A stretch of DNA of 64,000 bases from CAWJMF01 sp963843945 (GCA_963843945.1 CAWJMF010000002.1:930001-994000); one strand, 5' to 3'; shown: positions 44,039-53,116, counted from the first letter of the stretch. The notes: generated from the sequence alone by a model not told the origin. Numbers and translations are program-made.

Positions 44039-44463
44039 CGGTACTCGACGCGGCGCACCGTTAGTTCGCGGTCGCCTGCGGGCCGATGCCAGACGACGGT
44101 ATCGCCGGCACGCGTTCCCAGCAAAGCTTGAGCCAGCGGCGAGTCGGGGCCGATGTCGCCGCTCGGAATGTCCACCTCGTCGGGACCGACGATCGTAAAG
44201 CGGCGCGGCTGCGCGGCCGCTCCGGCGACGGTCACCGTCGCACCCAGGGCCGCAACCTCCGCATCGGCCGGCGGAGCGACGACGTAGACGCGGGCCAGGG
44301 CCTCTTCCAGCCGGTCACGTTCGGCCGGCTCCTTCGCGGCAGCGAGCTCGGCCACCAGGCGCGCGTAACCGCGCGGCGTGATCGGCGACGGTTCGGCCGG
44401 GGGCGCGAGCGTCAGGTCGCGTTCGGGCGCGTCCTCGAGTTCCTTGACGAATGCGCGGCTCAT
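44035..44463 (-). CDS. GreA/GreB-like C-terminal-domain protein
   Basis: 142-residue protein with the FKBP-like C-terminal domain of transcript-cleavage factors: VTVAGAAAQPRRFTIVGPDE, then ISPxSPLAxALLG-type GDIGPDSPLAQALLGTRAGD. The N-terminal part is short and Glu/Ala-rich (RLVAELAAAKEPAERDRLEE), so the coiled-coil finger is shorter than in GreA and the usual acidic tip is not clear. It may modulate RNA polymerase without cleavage activity. ATG 44463 (SRAFVKE) is preferred to an upstream ATG at 44514 because GAGGGAG precedes it. Confidence 0.8.
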   Translation of the reverse strand: MSRAFVKELEDAPERDLTLAPPAEPSPITPRGYARLVAELAAAKEPAERDRLEEALARVYVVAPPADAEVAALGATVTVAGAAAQPRRFTIVGPDEVDIPSGDIGPDSPLAQALLGTRAGDTVVWHRPAGDRELTVRRVEYR

Positions 44464-44529
44464 GCCGCGAAAAGCTCCCTCGTGACCATACGACTTCTTG
44501 CCGCAAAAGCGCACGTCCCAAACACGGAA

Positions 44530-46185
44530 CTAGCTCTCGGCGACCTGAGGCGCGATCATCACCGTTTGGGGCAACGCGATGTCGACGGAATTGGCCCGGA
44601 ACGCCGCATCGACCCGCCGGTTGAGTTCGCGCGAAAGCGGACCGCGCTCGCCCGGCGCCGTCTTGATCCAGGCGCGGAGGACGATTCCGGCGTGCGAAAC
44701 CGATTCGACCCCCAGGACCTGGGGCGGTTCGAGAACCGTGTTGCGCCACTGAGGATCGGTGGCAAGATCGTCGAGCGTCTTCGCGAGCAGCTCCGTCGCT
44801 TTCGCGACGTCGGTGTTGGTAGCAACGGAAACCCGGAAGTCGATGCGCGACCAGGTGCGCGTCGCGTTTTCCACGGCGACGATCGAACTGTTGGGCATGC
44901 TTACGAGTTTGCCGTCGTCGGTACGAACTTGGGTCAGCCGAAGCGTCAAGTTTTCGACCGAGCCGGTGATGCCGTTGATCGTGACGTAGTCGCCGATCGC
45001 AAACTGATCTTCCGCCAGAATCAGCCAGCCGTTGACGAAGTCCTTGATGAGGCTTTGCGAGGCGAACGACACGGCGAACGCTGCGACGGCGCCGAGGGTG
45101 AGGATCGAGGTCATGTCGAGCCCGAGAATCGAAATCGTCGTCGCGATCGCAATCGAATAGAGGACGGTCGACTTGAGGCTCTCCGCGGCGCGCAGCAGCG
45201 TCGGACGGCGCAGCATCTGGCGTGCGCGGTCGCTCGGTGAAAGGAACGGGTTCCCTTCCCAGGCCTCGGCGACGCGAGCGAAGGCGAGCGTCAAGGCGCG
45301 ATCGAGCAGAAGCACGAGAAACCACAGAATGAGCACGCGCACGATGCGCGAAGCGAGAATCCGCGCGAACGTCTGCGTCACCGGGAAAATCGTAAGGGCC
45401 CAAAGGATTCCCAGCGACCAGACCGCGATCACGAGCAAGCCGAGGATCCAGCGCCCCGTGCTCAGGAAACCATCTTGGCGGCGCAGCCGACCCGTGGCGC
45501 TCGCATCGGCGCTTTCATCCAGCTTGAGCGCCTCGACGCGCGCCTCGATTTCTTCCCGCCGCCGGTCGAGCAGACGCTGCAAGAACGTCGCGAGGAGCGT
45601 GAACAGGACCGCACCGATGACGACGAAAGGAAGCCGGCGTATTTGCGCGCGGACGTACTCGGGTTGCGCGGCCTGCACCGCCGGCGCGAGGGATGCCTGT
45701 AGCGCAGCCTGCCATTGCGCGGCGAGCTCCTTCGACGGTAAGGCATAGTACGCCGAGTCCGCTTGGGTGAGGGTCATGAGCGGGGCAACGTCTTTGTGCC
45801 GGCCGTCGGTCGCGTAGAGCGTCGCATACCCGTTCTCGCTCCCGATCTCGACCTCGAACGTGCCGGGGTCGAAACGCTCGGCCGAGGGATCGAAGAGATT
45901 TCCGGATGTCGAGGGCGGTACGACCCGGCGCAAATTGTCTTCGATCGTCTCGACGCGCTGCACGATCGGGGGGACGGCATTCGGATCCGACGCCGGCGGC
46001 GCCGCGATCGTGAACAGCCGCACGCCCTGGAACGTAATGGTGGCCGTATCGAGGTTGCCGACGCGTTTGATCGGAAAGCCGTACGACGCGTTCGAGGACG
46101 CGACGGGAAAGGGAATCGGAATTTGGGCCGACGCCGCGCTGGGAACGACGGCTAAAAGCAACGCGAAGACGAGACTACGGGGCAT
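44530..46185 (-). CDS. Mechanosensitive channel, MscS family, with periplasmic N-domain
   Basis: 551-residue channel with a signal peptide (VFALLLAVVPSAASA), a periplasmic domain to about 190, four membrane helices and a C-terminal MscS core. The pore helix and beta domain are seen as LTLGAVAAFAVSFASQSLIKDFVNGWLI, AEDQFAIGDYVTINGITGSVENLTLRLTQVR and VSMPNSSI. Opening would release solutes on hypo-osmotic shock. ATG 46185 is used because it starts the signal peptide; an upstream GTG frame adds only Arg-rich residues. Confidence 0.92.
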   Translation of the reverse strand: MPRSLVFALLLAVVPSAASAQIPIPFPVASSNASYGFPIKRVGNLDTATITFQGVRLFTIAAPPASDPNAVPPIVQRVETIEDNLRRVVPPSTSGNLFDPSAERFDPGTFEVEIGSENGYATLYATDGRHKDVAPLMTLTQADSAYYALPSKELAAQWQAALQASLAPAVQAAQPEYVRAQIRRLPFVVIGAVLFTLLATFLQRLLDRRREEIEARVEALKLDESADASATGRLRRQDGFLSTGRWILGLLVIAVWSLGILWALTIFPVTQTFARILASRIVRVLILWFLVLLLDRALTLAFARVAEAWEGNPFLSPSDRARQMLRRPTLLRAAESLKSTVLYSIAIATTISILGLDMTSILTLGAVAAFAVSFASQSLIKDFVNGWLILAEDQFAIGDYVTINGITGSVENLTLRLTQVRTDDGKLVSMPNSSIVAVENATRTWSRIDFRVSVATNTDVAKATELLAKTLDDLATDPQWRNTVLEPPQVLGVESVSHAGIVLRAWIKTAPGERGPLSRELNRRVDAAFRANSVDIALPQTVMIAPQVAES

Positions 46186-46319
46186 TCGGGTTCGCGTTCG
46201 CGCCCTTTGCCCGGGAACCTCGGCTCGGCCGGGAAGGCGCAAAGCCTGACGGTCAGCGACGGCCGCGGTGAAAGGAACGCCACACGGGGGCGCGTAGTCG
46301 CACGCATGCAGTCTTCGTT

Positions 46320-46691
46320 ATGCGGGCCGAACCGGTGACGGCAAATCAGTTCCGGCGCATCGCACTCGGCTTGCCGGAGGCGACCGAAAGCGAGCACATG
46401 GGCCATCCGGACTTTCGCATCGGCGGCAAGGTTTTCGCGACGCTGGCGTCGCCGGGCGCCGGTTGGGCGATGGTCGGCCTAACGCCGGAAGAGCAGGCAG
46501 CGTTCGTCGGCGCGCGACCCGAGACGTTCGTGCCCGTCAAAGGCGGCTGGGGGCGCAAAGGCGCCACCAACGTCCGCTTAGCGACGGCGCACGCCGAGAG
46601 CGTGCGCGACGCGCTCGAGTGCGCCTGGCGGCGCCGCGCGCCTAAGCGCTTGGCGACGCAGATCTCATGCAGTAAGGCGAACGTTCGGTAA
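46320..46691 (+). CDS. MmcQ/YjbR-family protein
   Basis: 123-residue protein of the MmcQ/YjbR fold (often annotated DNA-binding): RRIALGLPEATESEHMGHPDFRI, KVFATL, MVGLTPEEQAAFV and a C-terminal GATNVRLATA. No signal peptide. ATG 46320. It stands alone between the divergent MscS gene and the convergent CYTH-like gene, with two bases to the latter's stop. Confidence 0.88.
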   Translation: MRAEPVTANQFRRIALGLPEATESEHMGHPDFRIGGKVFATLASPGAGWAMVGLTPEEQAAFVGARPETFVPVKGGWGRKGATNVRLATAHAESVRDALECAWRRRAPKRLATQISCSKANVR

Positions 46692-46693
46692 CG

Positions 46694-47515
46694 CTAGCTG
46701 CCGTCGTCGCCGTAGATGAGCGCCGTTTTCGTAGTGCCCTTGGTCAGCCAATCGCGCAGCGGGAGTTGCAGCGCCTTGAAAAAGGTATCCGCCGCGGCGT
46801 CCGCTTCGCGCGCTTTGGGATCGGCGACGGGGTGGTACGACCAGCCGAACTCGGCCACCAGCGGCACGAATTTGTCGGTACTCGGTCGAGCCCATACGGC
46901 GAGCGTCGCCGTAGCGGTCGTGTGGTGGCCGAAAAACAAGTTCCCGAGTTTGGCTTCGACTTCGAAAATCTTCGCACCGTTCACGATCGTTAGCGTGGTG
47001 CTGCCGTCTAGGCCGAGCGTTTTCACGTGCGGGAAGGCGTCCGCCATTCGTTCGAGCGGCACCGTCACGTCGAGTTCCGGCGATTCGAGAATGCAGTTGT
47101 TGGAGTAGATGCTCGTCATCGTACCGGGCGAGTCGCCGCGCAGAATCTCTTCCTTGAATCTTTTCTTCTGCTGCGGAAACTTCGAGGAGCTGTCGAAGCT
47201 CGCCGCCGTTCCGAGATCGGGCGCGCGGCACTTGAAGGTAACCTCCCAACTCTCGTCGGGCCAGCCGCCTTCGCGGACTTGGCGGATGCGGAAGATCAGC
47301 TTGTTCTTGCGCAAGTCTTCCGACGCCGTGTCGTAAAACTGCACGATTCGCATCTGCGAATCGAACGAGTCGAACGGCTCGTAGCGGACGTTGAGCTTCG
47401 CGGCATTGGCCGCCAGGAGGTCGTTGAACTCGCCCAGCGACTTCCGCGTCAAGAATCGTTCCGGCTTGAGCAAGAGTTTGAACTCACGGTTCGTAATGTT
47501 CGCGGCAACTGCCAT
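46694..47515 (-). CDS. CYTH-like domain protein
   Basis: 273-residue soluble protein without a clear family. The first 150 residues recall the CYTH/triphosphate-tunnel fold: KPERFLTRKSLGEFND, then YDTASEDLRKNKLIFRIRQV and SWEVTFKCR, followed by ILESPELDVTVPLERM. CYTH proteins bind polyanions or polyphosphates with Lys and Arg in a beta tunnel (family knowledge); the usual N-terminal ExExK is not evident. The C-terminal half (KIFEVEAKLGNLFFGHHTTATATLAVW) repeats the same strand pattern. The call is tentative. Confidence 0.5.
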   Translation of the reverse strand: MAVAANITNREFKLLLKPERFLTRKSLGEFNDLLAANAAKLNVRYEPFDSFDSQMRIVQFYDTASEDLRKNKLIFRIRQVREGGWPDESWEVTFKCRAPDLGTAASFDSSSKFPQQKKRFKEEILRGDSPGTMTSIYSNNCILESPELDVTVPLERMADAFPHVKTLGLDGSTTLTIVNGAKIFEVEAKLGNLFFGHHTTATATLAVWARPSTDKFVPLVAEFGWSYHPVADPKAREADAAADTFFKALQLPLRDWLTKGTTKTALIYGDDGS

Positions 47516-47526
47516 CCAGGGTCTCC

Positions 47527-48057
47527 TTAGCTGGGTTCCGGCGCGGGTCGGAAGCCGTTCGGCGGGAGCGGCGTCACGCTAAAGGCCGTCCCCTTCTCAT
47601 AGACGACGTTGGTTCCGTAGGTCGCGTAACCGCCGATCGTTACGTGTCCGTTGCCTAGCGAGACCGGCGGACCCTTCGCATCGTCGGACTTGGGCAAGTT
47701 CGACAGACTGAAATACACCGGAATGGCACGTCCGTCGGGCAGATCGAGACTCTCCATCGCGAGGACGAGTTTACCCGGCTTTTGACCGCGCGCGGAGAGC
47801 GCGCTCTCGACGACGCCGTGGCCTTTCGTGCCAAGCGGAATCGCGACGCTGCCGATTTGCGCCGCGCGCGTCGTCTCGACGCCGAAGCGTTGCCCGCTCT
47901 GCGCGTCCTGCGAGGACAAGCGTTCGGTCAGCCGGACGGGAATTTCGATGCCGGGCGAAGCCGGCGCGATATCGAGCGCGGGCGCGCCCAAGGGCAGCAG
48001 CAGCGCAAGCAGGATAAGCGGCGCCGCGGCCGTTACGGCGCCGGGAACGCGACCCAT
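47527..48057 (-). CDS. Exported hypothetical beta-rich protein
   Basis: 176-residue protein with an N-terminal signal or anchor (PLILLALLLPLGAPALD). The mature part has IPVRLTERLSSQDAQSGQRFGVET, a Gly/Val-rich centre (GHGVVESALSARGQKPGKLVLAMESL) and PVYFSL; this resembles the beta domain often fused to TrbI/VirB10-like or DUF-type envelope proteins, but no family is certain. ATG 48057 is the start. It lies 11 bases upstream of the CYTH-like gene in transcription order. Confidence 0.6.
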   Translation of the reverse strand: MGRVPGAVTAAAPLILLALLLPLGAPALDIAPASPGIEIPVRLTERLSSQDAQSGQRFGVETTRAAQIGSVAIPLGTKGHGVVESALSARGQKPGKLVLAMESLDLPDGRAIPVYFSLSNLPKSDDAKGPPVSLGNGHVTIGGYATYGTNVVYEKGTAFSVTPLPPNGFRPAPEPS

Positions 48058-48202
48058 GGCACGAATTTCAAGCGAATCCCCGGCGAACCTTGCGAAATCC
48101 GGATAGCTTCCCCAGCCCGGGCGTCGCATACTTTGCGGAATGGAGCCGTTCCCTTTTCGAACGGCGCCGGTTCGGCACAGTGCCGACCAGGGAGATCGAT
48201 TC

Positions 48203-48820
48203 ATGAGTGAGGCCGTTACGGCCGCAGAGCGCCCGGCCCCGGCGGCCGGAACGATCGCGTTGACGAAAATCTTCGTCGTCTTCTTGACGATCGGCGCGAC
48301 GAGCTTCGGGGGCGGCGTCGTCGCGTATCTGCGCAACAGCCTGGTTACGAAGAACGGTTGGCTCGACGACACCGAGTTTCTCGAGCTCATGTCGATCAGC
48401 AACACGCTGCCGGGCCTCAACGCAACCAACATGTCGATCCTGGCCGGCAATCGGATGCGCGGCTGGGCCGGCGCCGTCGCGGCGATGCTCGGTATGTGTT
48501 TGCCGGGCCTGGTCTTCATGACCGTCGCCGGCATCCTGTACGGGGAGCACGGCGACCGGGCGCTCGTGACGGCGGCGCTCAAGGGCGTCGCCGCCGCAGC
48601 CGTCGGACTCATCGCGGCCACCTGGTACTCGCTCGGCCGAAAGTCGGTTCGCGACTTTTTCGACGTCGTCGTGATCGTCTTGGCGATCGTCGCGATCAAT
48701 CAATTCAAGCTTTCCGTACCCGTCGTTTTGCTCGGCGTCGGAGCGCTCGCAATTTACCATCATCGTCCGGGCGGCGAGAAACCGGAATCGGAGGCGAAGT
48801 GGATCAGCTCCCTGCAATAG
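48203..48820 (+). CDS. Chromate transporter, N-terminal half subunit
   Basis: 205-residue membrane protein of the short-chain CHR (ChrA-like) family: TKIFVVFLTIGATSFGGGVVAYL and ELMSISNTLPGLNATNMSILAGNRMRG contain the GGG and PGP-type (here LPGLNATNM) motifs. Short-chain CHR proteins work as pairs that together equal one ChrA. ATG 48203 has GGGAG ten bases upstream. Its end overlaps the start of the second subunit by 22 bp. Export of chromate is the family activity; the real substrate is not proven. Confidence 0.87.
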   Translation: MSEAVTAAERPAPAAGTIALTKIFVVFLTIGATSFGGGVVAYLRNSLVTKNGWLDDTEFLELMSISNTLPGLNATNMSILAGNRMRGWAGAVAAMLGMCLPGLVFMTVAGILYGEHGDRALVTAALKGVAAAAVGLIAATWYSLGRKSVRDFFDVVVIVLAIVAINQFKLSVPVVLLGVGALAIYHHRPGGEKPESEAKWISSLQ

Positions 48821-49323
48821 CGCAAGTCTTCGCCTATCTCTCCCTGCTTACCATCGGCGGCGGGATGGCGGCCTTCCCCGAGATGAAAACCGAAGTCGTC
48901 GAAGTGCACAAATGGTTGACGTTCCCGCAACTGATTCACTTGTACAGCATCGGTCAGATGGCGCCCGGTCCGAACATGATGATGGTCGCCTCGATCGGCG
49001 AACGGATCGCGGGCATCCCCGGAGCGCTCGTGGCGGCCTTTGCCTTCTTCGTTCCGACCGGTCTGCTGACGTTCGTCGTGGGGAACGTCTGGAACCGTCT
49101 CGACAAGTGGCCGTGGCGCCAGTCGATCCAGTACGGACTCGCGCCCGTCGCCGTGGGTTTGGCCGTGGCCGGCACGATAACGCTCGGGAAAGGCGCGATC
49201 GGCGGCTGGTTGACGGGCCTCCTCGCACTCGTCGTATTCTTGGCCACGCTGAGAACGAAAATCAACCCGGCGCTGCTCATCCTCGGCGGCGCCCTGGTCG
49301 GAGTGGTAGCCCTTCGCGCGTAA
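48799..49323 (+). CDS. Chromate transporter, C-terminal half subunit
   Basis: 174-residue partner subunit: FAYLSLLTIGGGMAAFPEM, HLYSIGQMAPGPNMMMVASIG and a C-terminal hydrophobic run. The motif PGPNMM is intact here, whereas the first subunit has PGLNAT. GTG 48799 lies inside the end of the first subunit gene, so both are made from one message, most likely as a heterodimer with opposite topology. Confidence 0.87.
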   Translation: MDQLPAIAQVFAYLSLLTIGGGMAAFPEMKTEVVEVHKWLTFPQLIHLYSIGQMAPGPNMMMVASIGERIAGIPGALVAAFAFFVPTGLLTFVVGNVWNRLDKWPWRQSIQYGLAPVAVGLAVAGTITLGKGAIGGWLTGLLALVVFLATLRTKINPALLILGGALVGVVALRA

Positions 49324-49401
49324 AAGCGTGGACTAAAAAGGAAGATCGGCCGCGCGATTCACGAATTGGAAGACGCAAAAGTCAATTCGGGTAAGAGGTC
49401 G

Positions 49402-49755
49402 ATGAACCACGAGAAGCCCTCGAGCGCCCGCACCAAGTGGACGTTCCTCACCAATCACGCGCACGTACTGATCGCGCTCGCTCGCGACCCCGAGGCCCGC
49501 GTCCGCGACCTCGCTGCCGCGGTCGCAATCACCGAGCGTGCCGTCCAGCAGATCCTTACGGACCTTGAAGAGGCGGCAATTCTGACGCGCGAGCGCGAGG
49601 GGCGCCGCAACAGGTACTCCGTGAACCCGGATGCGCCGCTGCGCCATCCCAACGAATCGGGCGGCAGCGTGCACGACCTCCTTGCCCTCGTGAAGGTCTC
49701 GCCGAGCCGGCTGAGCGAGCCTCAGAGTGGAAAGAGCGTGCGCAGCGCGCTGTGA
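49402..49755 (+). CDS. Winged-helix transcriptional regulator
   Basis: 117-residue MarR/ArsR-like DNA-binding protein: TFLTNHAHVLIALARDPEARV, recognition helix ITERAVQQILTDLEEAAIL, then the wing REREGRRNRYSVNPD. No cysteine or metal motif is seen. ATG 49402 is preceded by AGAGG. It follows the chromate transporter genes on the same strand and could regulate them (position only). Its 3' end overlaps the convergent garR gene by 34 bp. Confidence 0.8.
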   Translation: MNHEKPSSARTKWTFLTNHAHVLIALARDPEARVRDLAAAVAITERAVQQILTDLEEAAILTREREGRRNRYSVNPDAPLRHPNESGGSVHDLLALVKVSPSRLSEPQSGKSVRSAL

Positions 49756-50594
49756 TCGCGGTCGCCTCCGCCGCGCGCGATGAGCTCGTCGAAGCGCTCG
49801 CGCACGAGCTTTGCCGCGACGAGATCGAGCGCCCGTTCGTCGCCGGCCGCGGCCGCGATGTTCATGTCTTTGCGATGCAGCTTCGCCTTGAAGCCCGGGT
49901 CGAAGGCGCGATCGATCATGCGCTGCCCGTGCACCTCGAGGATCTTGCTCTGCGCGAAACCGCCGAGGAGCGCGGCGCGCACCTTGGCCGGGTCGACGCC
50001 CGACGCTTCGGCGAGAGCTAAGGCTTCGGCGACCGCTTCGATCGTGACGCCGACAACGATCTGATTGCAGGCCTTCGTAACCTGCCCCGCCCCGCTCGGC
50101 CCGACGTGCACGATGTTTTTCCCGAGCGCCGCGAAGAGCGGTTGGGCGCGCGCGAACGCGGCCTCGCTGCCGCCGGCCATAATCGAGAGGGCCGCGTTCT
50201 TGGCGCCTTGCTCGCCGCCGCTGACCGGCGCATCCAGCACGTCGACACCGCGCTCCGTCAACGCCGATGCGACTTTGCGCGCGACCGCCGGTGCGATCGT
50301 GCTCATGTCGACAAACAAAGCGCCCGCACGAATGCCCTGGGCGACGCCGTCTTCGCCCAAGACGACGGCTTCGACGTCGGGCGAATCCGGCAGCATCGTA
50401 ATCACGACCTGCGCGCGCGCGGCGACGTCGCGCGGCGACGTGCCGCTCTGCGCGCCTTCGGCGACGAGCTCGTCGACCGCGCCGCGCGAGCGGTTTGCGA
50501 CGACGAGCGGGTAGCCCGCGCGCAGAAGATTTTGCGCCATCGGCTTGCCCATGATGCCGAGACCGATGAATCCGACGACCGGTTTGTCGCTCAC
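49722..50594 (-). CDS. garR: Tartronate semialdehyde reductase (2-hydroxy-3-oxopropionate reductase)
   Basis: 290-residue beta-hydroxyacid dehydrogenase that reduces tartronate semialdehyde to D-glycerate with NAD(P)H. The dinucleotide motif is VGFIGLGIMGKPMAQNL, the substrate loop DAPVSGGEQGAKNAALSIMA, and the catalytic Lys lies in VTKACNQI. The pathway assignment comes from the gcl-hyi-garR operon; the sequence alone also fits 3-hydroxyisobutyrate dehydrogenase. GTG 50594 overlaps the hyi stop (GTGA). Confidence 0.87.
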   Translation of the reverse strand: MSDKPVVGFIGLGIMGKPMAQNLLRAGYPLVVANRSRGAVDELVAEGAQSGTSPRDVAARAQVVITMLPDSPDVEAVVLGEDGVAQGIRAGALFVDMSTIAPAVARKVASALTERGVDVLDAPVSGGEQGAKNAALSIMAGGSEAAFARAQPLFAALGKNIVHVGPSGAGQVTKACNQIVVGVTIEAVAEALALAEASGVDPAKVRAALLGGFAQSKILEVHGQRMIDRAFDPGFKAKLHRKDMNIAAAAGDERALDLVAAKLVRERFDELIARGGGDRDHSALRTLFPL

Positions 50595-51382
50595 GAGACC
50601 GCTCCCCGGACGCGCAGCGCGTCCATCCAACCGAAGGTTTCCGCCGTTGCACGCGACGGCTTATACTCGAGCCCGACCCAGCCCCGGTAGCCGAGCTCGT
50701 CGAGCGCGGGCAGGATGCGCTCGTAGGCGAGTTCGCCCGTTCCCGGTTCGTTGCGGCCCGGACTATCGGCGATTTGCACGTGAGCGATGCGCGCGAGCTG
50801 CGCGCCGAGCGTCGCCAGAATATTTCCTTCGGCGCGTTGCGCGTGATAGATGTCGTATTGCAGGGCGAGATTGGGCGCCCCGATTTCGTCGATGAGTGCG
50901 AGCGCCTCCGCCGAGGTGCCAACCAGAAAGCCGGGCGTGTCGATGCGGTTGAGCGGCTCGATCAACAAGGTCACGCCGTCGCCGGCGAGCAGGCTCGCCG
51001 CAAAACGAAGGTTGCTGACGAGCGTCGCGCGCGCCCGCGCTTCGTCGAGGCCGGGTATGGCTTTGCCGACCAGACAGTTGAGGCGCGAACAGCCCAACTC
51101 GCGCGCGGTCGTTCGCCCCGCCTCGACGCCGCGCTTGAATTCGTCGACGCGTGCGGGATCCGCGGCATATCCGCGTTCGCCCGCCGCGAAATCGCCCATC
51201 GGCAGATTGAACAGCGCCTGCTCGAGGCGCTGCTCGCGAAGGCGCCGCTCGATCGCGCCGATCTCGAATTCATAGGGTGACGCGAACTCGACGGCGCGGA
51301 AGCCGTCGGAGGCCGCCGCCTCGATCCGTTCCAAGAACGGAAGCTCTTGGTAGAGGAACGAGAGATTCGCCGAAAAGCGCAT
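50591..51382 (-). CDS. hyi: Hydroxypyruvate isomerase
   Basis: 263-residue TIM-barrel isomerase that interconverts hydroxypyruvate and tartronate semialdehyde. Family features are MRFSANLSFLYQELPFLERI, VEFASPYEF, FNLPMGDFAAGERG, LLIEPLNRIDTPGF with the metal Glu, QYDIYHAQRAEG and HVQIADSPGRNEPG. ATG 51382 directly abuts the gcl stop. The product of Gcl is its substrate. Confidence 0.92.
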   Translation of the reverse strand: MRFSANLSFLYQELPFLERIEAAASDGFRAVEFASPYEFEIGAIERRLREQRLEQALFNLPMGDFAAGERGYAADPARVDEFKRGVEAGRTTARELGCSRLNCLVGKAIPGLDEARARATLVSNLRFAASLLAGDGVTLLIEPLNRIDTPGFLVGTSAEALALIDEIGAPNLALQYDIYHAQRAEGNILATLGAQLARIAHVQIADSPGRNEPGTGELAYERILPALDELGYRGWVGLEYKPSRATAETFGWMDALRVRGAVS

Positions 51383-53116
51383 CTACGGATAGACCTCCAC
51401 GACCTTCGCGATCGAGCTTCCCATGGCGGCGTTCTCCTTCTGTTCGGTGAGGATCTCGACGAGGACCGGGATCCGCCGCTCGTTCGAGGTGCGCCGGGCC
51501 CACGCGAGGGCGTCGCGGATCGCTTCGGGCCGCGTGACGCGCATTCCAGCCGCGCCCATCGCTTCCATCGCCTTGACGTGATCCATGCCGTAGCCGTCGG
51601 GGCCGTACGAGATCGAGACCTCGTAGTCTTCGTCGAACTCGAACGAACGGCGCTCGGCTTGACGGATGAGTCCGAGGTGCGCGTTGTTGAGCATCACGAG
51701 CACGAACGGTACGTTGTACTGCACCGCCACCGCGACTTCTTCCATTAAAAACTCGAACGAGTAGTCGCCCACCACGCCGACCACTTCGCGCTCGGGATAG
51801 GCCAGCTTGATGCCGGTACAGGCGCTGACCTCCCAGCCCAGCGGCCCCGCTTGGCCGCAGCAAAAGTAGCGGCGCGGTTTGTGGATCGTCTGGAATTGGC
51901 CGCTCCAGATCTGGTACAGCCCGATCGCGGTGACGAAGGTGGTGTCCGCGTCGTAAAAGGCGTCGATCTCGCCAAAGACCCGCGGCCCCTTGACCGGCAC
52001 GTCGTCGAAATCCGTCCGGCGCGCGAGCGTACGCCGCGCTTCCGCAATCCGTGCGACCCAGCCGGCGCGGCGCACGCCGCCCGGATACGCGCGGCGCGCT
52101 TCGGCCAACATCGCCTGCAGCGCGAGCTTCGCGTCCGCGACGATCCCAAGGTCCGGTTCGAAGATGCGGCCGATCTGCGTCGCCTCGACGTCGACGTGCA
52201 CGAAGCGCCGCTGGCCGCGATAGGTCGGCAGATCGCCGGTGTGACGGCTCGCGAAGCGCGCGCCGATCGCACACACCAGGTCGCTTTCGAGGAAAAGTTC
52301 GTTCGCGTAGCGTTGGCTCGTTTGGATCCCGACCGTTCCGACGTGCAGCGGATGATCTTCGTCGATCGCTCCTTTGCCCATGTACGTCGGGCTTACGCCG
52401 CACTGCAAGTGCTCGGCAAGCGCCACGAGTTCGTCCCAGGCTTCCGCCAGGATGACGCCGCCGCCGGGCATCAGGATCGGGCGCTCGGCGTTGGCGAGCC
52501 ACTCGACGGCGCGCCGTACCTTCGCCGCCGCCGGCGGGGTCTTGAAAATCGGCAGCGGCTCGTCGCCCTCCGGGTCCCAATGGATGAGCGTCTGCTGGAC
52601 GTCTTGCGGCAAGTCGATGTGCACCGGCCCGGGCCTGCCGTCGCGCGCGATGCGGAAGGCCTCGCGGAAGACCCACGGGATCTGCGCCGCTTCCTTGCAG
52701 AGGAACGCCTTTTTCACGACCGGTTTCACGATCTCGCAAATGTCGACGGCTTGAAAACCCTCGCGGTGCAATTGGCCCACGGGGACCTGCCCGCTGATCG
52801 TAACGATCGGAATCGAATCGGCCAGCGCCGTGTAGAGGCCGGTAACGAAGTTCGTGCCGCCGGGTCCGGACGTCGCGATGGCGACGCCGACCTTGCCGGT
52901 GGCCCGCGCATAGCCGTCGGCAGCGTGCGTCGCTCCCTCTTCGTGCCGCGTCACGATGTGGCGAATTTTCGAGCGTCGCAGCGCCTCGTAGAGCGGCAGA
53001 ATGGAAGCGCCCGGAATGCCGAAGGCGAGTTCCACGCCCTCGCTTTCCATGACGCGCACGGCCGCCTCGGCGGCGCTCGTGAGACGAGGCGGAGCAGCGG
53101 GACGCGTCGCAATCAT
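51383..53116 (-). CDS. gcl: Glyoxylate carboligase, with the usual ThDP glutamate present
   Basis: 577-residue thiamine-diphosphate enzyme that joins two glyoxylates into tartronate semialdehyde and CO2. The Gcl call rests on LHREGFQAVDICEIVKPV, CCGQAGPLGWEVSACTG, VNNAxLGLIRQ-type LNNAHLGLIRQAERR, GYGMDHVKA and AAMGSSIAKV, plus the hyi-garR operon. ThDP/Mg binding is GDYSFEFLMEEVAVAVQYN. In E. coli Gcl the activating Glu is replaced by Val51 (RHVEGASHMAEGY); here the same place is RHEEGATHAADGY with Glu59, as in acetolactate synthase. A divergent GntR gene and twin operators control it. Confidence 0.88.
   Translation of the reverse strand: MIATRPAAPPRLTSAAEAAVRVMESEGVELAFGIPGASILPLYEALRRSKIRHIVTRHEEGATHAADGYARATGKVGVAIATSGPGGTNFVTGLYTALADSIPIVTISGQVPVGQLHREGFQAVDICEIVKPVVKKAFLCKEAAQIPWVFREAFRIARDGRPGPVHIDLPQDVQQTLIHWDPEGDEPLPIFKTPPAAAKVRRAVEWLANAERPILMPGGGVILAEAWDELVALAEHLQCGVSPTYMGKGAIDEDHPLHVGTVGIQTSQRYANELFLESDLVCAIGARFASRHTGDLPTYRGQRRFVHVDVEATQIGRIFEPDLGIVADAKLALQAMLAEARRAYPGGVRRAGWVARIAEARRTLARRTDFDDVPVKGPRVFGEIDAFYDADTTFVTAIGLYQIWSGQFQTIHKPRRYFCCGQAGPLGWEVSACTGIKLAYPEREVVGVVGDYSFEFLMEEVAVAVQYNVPFVLVMLNNAHLGLIRQAERRSFEFDEDYEVSISYGPDGYGMDHVKAMEAMGAAGMRVTRPEAIRDALAWARRTSNERRIPVLVEILTEQKENAAMGSSIAKVVEVYP

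Noticed and set aside
48203..49323. The two chromate-transporter genes as one gene split by a frameshift
   Set aside because: Each half is a full short-chain CHR domain with its own start, and they overlap by 22 bp, as in known two-gene systems.
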